Shown: piece after piece, positions 12,182 through 13,313 of the stretch
Layout: each line of letters begins with the position of its first letter
How positions within the stretch are numbered: position 1 is the stretch's first letter
From: Methanomicrobiaceae archaeon UBA436
Lineage (GTDB): Archaea; Halobacteriota; Methanomicrobia; Methanomicrobiales; Methanoculleaceae
Assembly (NCBI GenBank): GCA_002497965.1
Contig: DAFR01000065.1
Span: 1,314-14,626, forward strand
Direction: 5' to 3'
Length of the DNA: 13,313 bases
Notes under the pieces: model-generated
The model's input: the letters and a program-made list of their open reading frames with translations, nothing else
Database searches by the model: none
What the model was told of the DNA's origin: nothing
Position numbers and translations under genes: made by a program

Positions 12182-12552
12182 GCAAGAATCCGCCGCGTCC
12201 AGACCCTGCGCCCCATCTCGGTGAGGCTGTAGATGATCCAGTTCCCCTGCGCCTCGCCGGTGATAAGCCCCGTCTTCTTCAGGACGGAGAGGTGGTATGA
12301 GAGTTTTGAATCGGCTATCCCGAGCACCGCCTTGATTACACAGACGCAGAGAGGCTGGATGGCGAGCATCGCCAGGATCTTGAGACGGAGCGGGTCGGCA
12401 AGCGCGCGGTGGATGCTGCTCTCCCGCTCCAGCGCCTCATCACGCGGCAACTGCTCCACCAGTCCTGTGATACCGCCGCACCGGCATAGAGACTCCTCGA
12501 CCTCCGGGGGGATGTGGACATCTTCCACGCACTCTCGTTTCTTTGCCGCCAC
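12157..12552 (-). CDS. arsR: ArsR/SmtB-family metal-responsive repressor
   Basis: A 131-residue winged-helix repressor. The core starts near residue 46 (SIHRALADPLRLKILAMLAIQPLCVCVI); the C69-V-C71 motif in helix 3 matches the ELCVCDL arsenite/antimonite site of E. coli ArsR. The recognition helix is SKLSYHLSVLKKTGLI (82-97), followed by the wing ITGEAQGNWIIYSLT. The N-terminal extension carries further thiols, C8, C23 and C25, which could add a ligand. Such proteins bind DNA as dimers and let go when metalloid binds. The GTG start at 12552 lies about 39 bp after a strong BRE/TATA element, and an inverted repeat spans the start region. A divergent arsenate reductase-like gene makes arsenic the best guess for the inducer. 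Other thiophilic metals remain possible. Confidence 0.88.
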   Translation of the reverse strand: MAAKKRECVEDVHIPPEVEESLCRCGGITGLVEQLPRDEALERESSIHRALADPLRLKILAMLAIQPLCVCVIKAVLGIADSKLSYHLSVLKKTGLITGEAQGNWIIYSLTEMGRRVWTRRILAAGNQEKE

Positions 12553-12576
12553 TGTAACCTTTCCGATTCACAGTGG
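12549..12576. promoter_or_regulatory. Inverted repeat spanning the arsR start, candidate autoregulatory operator
   Basis: CCACTGT (12549-12555) and ACAGTGG (12570-12576) are perfect 7-bp inverted arms with a 14-bp spacer. They cover the predicted transcript start and the GTG codon, where a bound dimer would block transcription. That the ArsR protein binds here is inference. Confidence 0.4.
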
Positions 12577-12590
12577 TATGAAAAGGAACA

Positions 12591-12608
12591 GTATATACCT
12601 TTTTTCCA
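12591..12608 (-). promoter_or_regulatory. BRE/TATA promoter of arsR
   Basis: The minus strand reads GGAAAAAAGGTATATACT: an A-rich BRE followed by the palindromic TATA core GTATATAC (12591-12598). It ends 39 bp before the arsR GTG, predicting a leader of about 15 nt. It is the strongest archaeal promoter match in the window. Confidence 0.65.
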
Positions 12609-12731
12609 GGCTGGCCCACGCTCTATCCTCCCTGAATGCATCCCGTCCGTTCAACACCCCCACCTCAAAAGATAGACGACCAGGGGGAGGGGGGTCGCTC
12701 TGGAGGTGGGTGAGACTGCTGACGGTTTTGC

Positions 12732-12776
12732 CGGGTAAATACCCGGTCTCGGGGACGGTTCACGGGTCTACACCCG
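12732..12776 (+). promoter_or_regulatory. Tandem palindromes CGGGT-N4-ACCCG with embedded TATA element, promoter of the arsenate reductase-like gene
   Basis: Two 14-bp palindromes: CGGGTAAATACCCG at 12732-12745 (extended to 7-bp arms at 12731-12746) and CGGGTCTACACCCG at 12763-12776. Their centres are 31 bp apart, about three helical turns, placing both on one DNA face. The first contains the TATA-like TAAATA; the second sits where transcription should start. This is the usual layout for an archaeal repressor blocking TBP and polymerase. The gene starts about 75 bp farther on, with GAGGTG at 12835-12840. Confidence 0.55.
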
Positions 12777-12848
12777 CTTCCGCCAGGGGAGGCGAAAACC
12801 ATATTCAGAGACGCCTCTTATCGAGAGCAGGTATGAGGTGAACATGTG

Positions 12849-13259
12849 ATGAAGAAGAGAGTGCTCTTTGTCTGCACCCGCAACTCCGCCCGCTCGCAGG
12901 TGGCGGAAGGCTGCCTGAACGCCAGGTATGGCGACCGTTACCAGGGCTTCTCCGCCGGCACCGCACCGGGAGCCCTGAACCCCTACGCCGTCCGGGCGAT
13001 GGCCGAGATCAGGATCTATATCTCCGGCCACCGCGCAAAGGATCTCGGTGAGTTCGACGGGCAGGAGATGGACGTCCTCGTCGCCGTCTGCGAGGGAGGG
13101 ATCTGCCCCCTCTTCCCCTGGGCGAAGGAGGAGATCCACCGGGAGTTTCCGGACCCGGCGAACCTCGCCGGCACCGACGAGGAGATCATGGCCGGAATCC
13201 GGCGGATCCGGGACGAGATCACCTCCTGGATCGACACGACGTTCGTGGCATCGGGATAG
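12849..13259 (+). CDS. Arsenate reductase / low-molecular-weight protein tyrosine phosphatase-fold protein
   Basis: A 136-residue protein of the LMW-phosphatase fold. The P-loop C9-T-R-N-S-A-R15-S (CX5R) near the N terminus and the FPDPAN loop with D102 are the catalytic elements. Two more cysteines, C81 and C86 (VAVCEGGICPLFPW), are placed like C82 and C89 of the Staphylococcus aureus thioredoxin-coupled arsenate reductase but with four rather than six residues between them. Reduction of arsenate to arsenite through a C9-C81-C86 relay is therefore likely; phosphatase activity cannot be excluded. The ATG at 12849 has GAGGTG 8 nt upstream; a GTG at 12846 would add one residue. It is divergent from arsR. 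No arsenite pump is visible in the window, but the gene lies next to the right edge. Confidence 0.85.
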   Translation: MKKRVLFVCTRNSARSQVAEGCLNARYGDRYQGFSAGTAPGALNPYAVRAMAEIRIYISGHRAKDLGEFDGQEMDVLVAVCEGGICPLFPWAKEEIHREFPDPANLAGTDEEIMAGIRRIRDEITSWIDTTFVASG

Positions 13260-13313
13260 CAGTTTTGGCGAGGGCCAGGGTCATGCAGCGGCCTTTCGGT
13301 AAACTCCGGCAAC

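Noticed and set aside
12677..12697. CGACC...GGTCG inverted repeat around a G-rich tract
   Set aside because: Only 5-bp arms with a G-only style spacer; it does not match the nearby CGGGT-N4-ACCCG palindromes, and chance is likely in this G-rich stretch.
1..13313. CRISPR arrays, tRNA or rRNA genes, transposases, phage genes
   Set aside because: No spaced direct repeats, tRNA-like cloverleaf, transposase or integrase motifs were recognised by reading both strands; a covariance-model scan was not possible here.

Overview
The window looks like a chromosomal segment of a GC-rich methanogenic archaeon, most likely Methanomicrobiales (Methanoculleus-like). The grounds are iron-sulfur flavoproteins of the Methanosarcina Isf type, a short archaeal adenylosuccinate synthetase, an archaetidylinositol-phosphate synthase-like enzyme, A/T-rich TATA elements about 25 bp before start codons, and several apparently leaderless genes. 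The genus is an inference from gene content. No rRNA, tRNA, insertion sequence, prophage or CRISPR array was seen.

Positions 1-6178 form an oxygen/peroxide-defence and thiol-redox island. Two overlapping minus-strand genes encode Isf-type flavoproteins; the first runs off the left edge. A four-gene minus-strand operon follows (transcribed 2667 to 1284): a zinc-ribbon/rubredoxin-like protein, a 41-residue desulforedoxin-like protein, an AhpD/CMD-fold protein with no cysteine, and a Prx6-type peroxiredoxin. Divergent from it is a third Isf paralogue (2773-3384) that lacks one of the four cluster cysteines. It overlaps tail to tail with a zinc-type CDF efflux transporter. Rubrerythrin (4418-4918) and a glutaredoxin/thioredoxin-reductase fusion (5000-6178) complete the set. 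A plausible division of labour is that the fusion supplies thiol reductant, the small iron/zinc proteins pass electrons, and Prx, rubrerythrin and Isf remove peroxide or oxygen.

Positions 6214-7125 hold an unrecognised, cysteine-free 303-residue protein with a possible C-terminal winged helix. A CDP-alcohol phosphatidyltransferase for archaeal ether lipids follows, preceded by an apparent 15-codon leader ORF.

Positions 8052-12145 are a compact plus-strand metabolic run: purA, a Trm112-like zinc protein, a two-helix membrane protein, cbiB (cobamide synthesis), and pdxS-pdxT (pyridoxal phosphate synthase). Most neighbours overlap or nearly touch; pdxS appears to have its own promoter inside the end of cbiB.

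Positions 12147-13259 are an arsenic-type module: an ArsR-family repressor with a CVC metal-site motif on the minus strand, and a divergent arsenate-reductase/LMW-phosphatase-fold protein. Between them are two copies of the palindrome CGGGT-N4-ACCCG, centred 31 bp apart, the first enclosing a TATA-like element. A 7-bp inverted repeat also spans the arsR start. These look like repressor operators.
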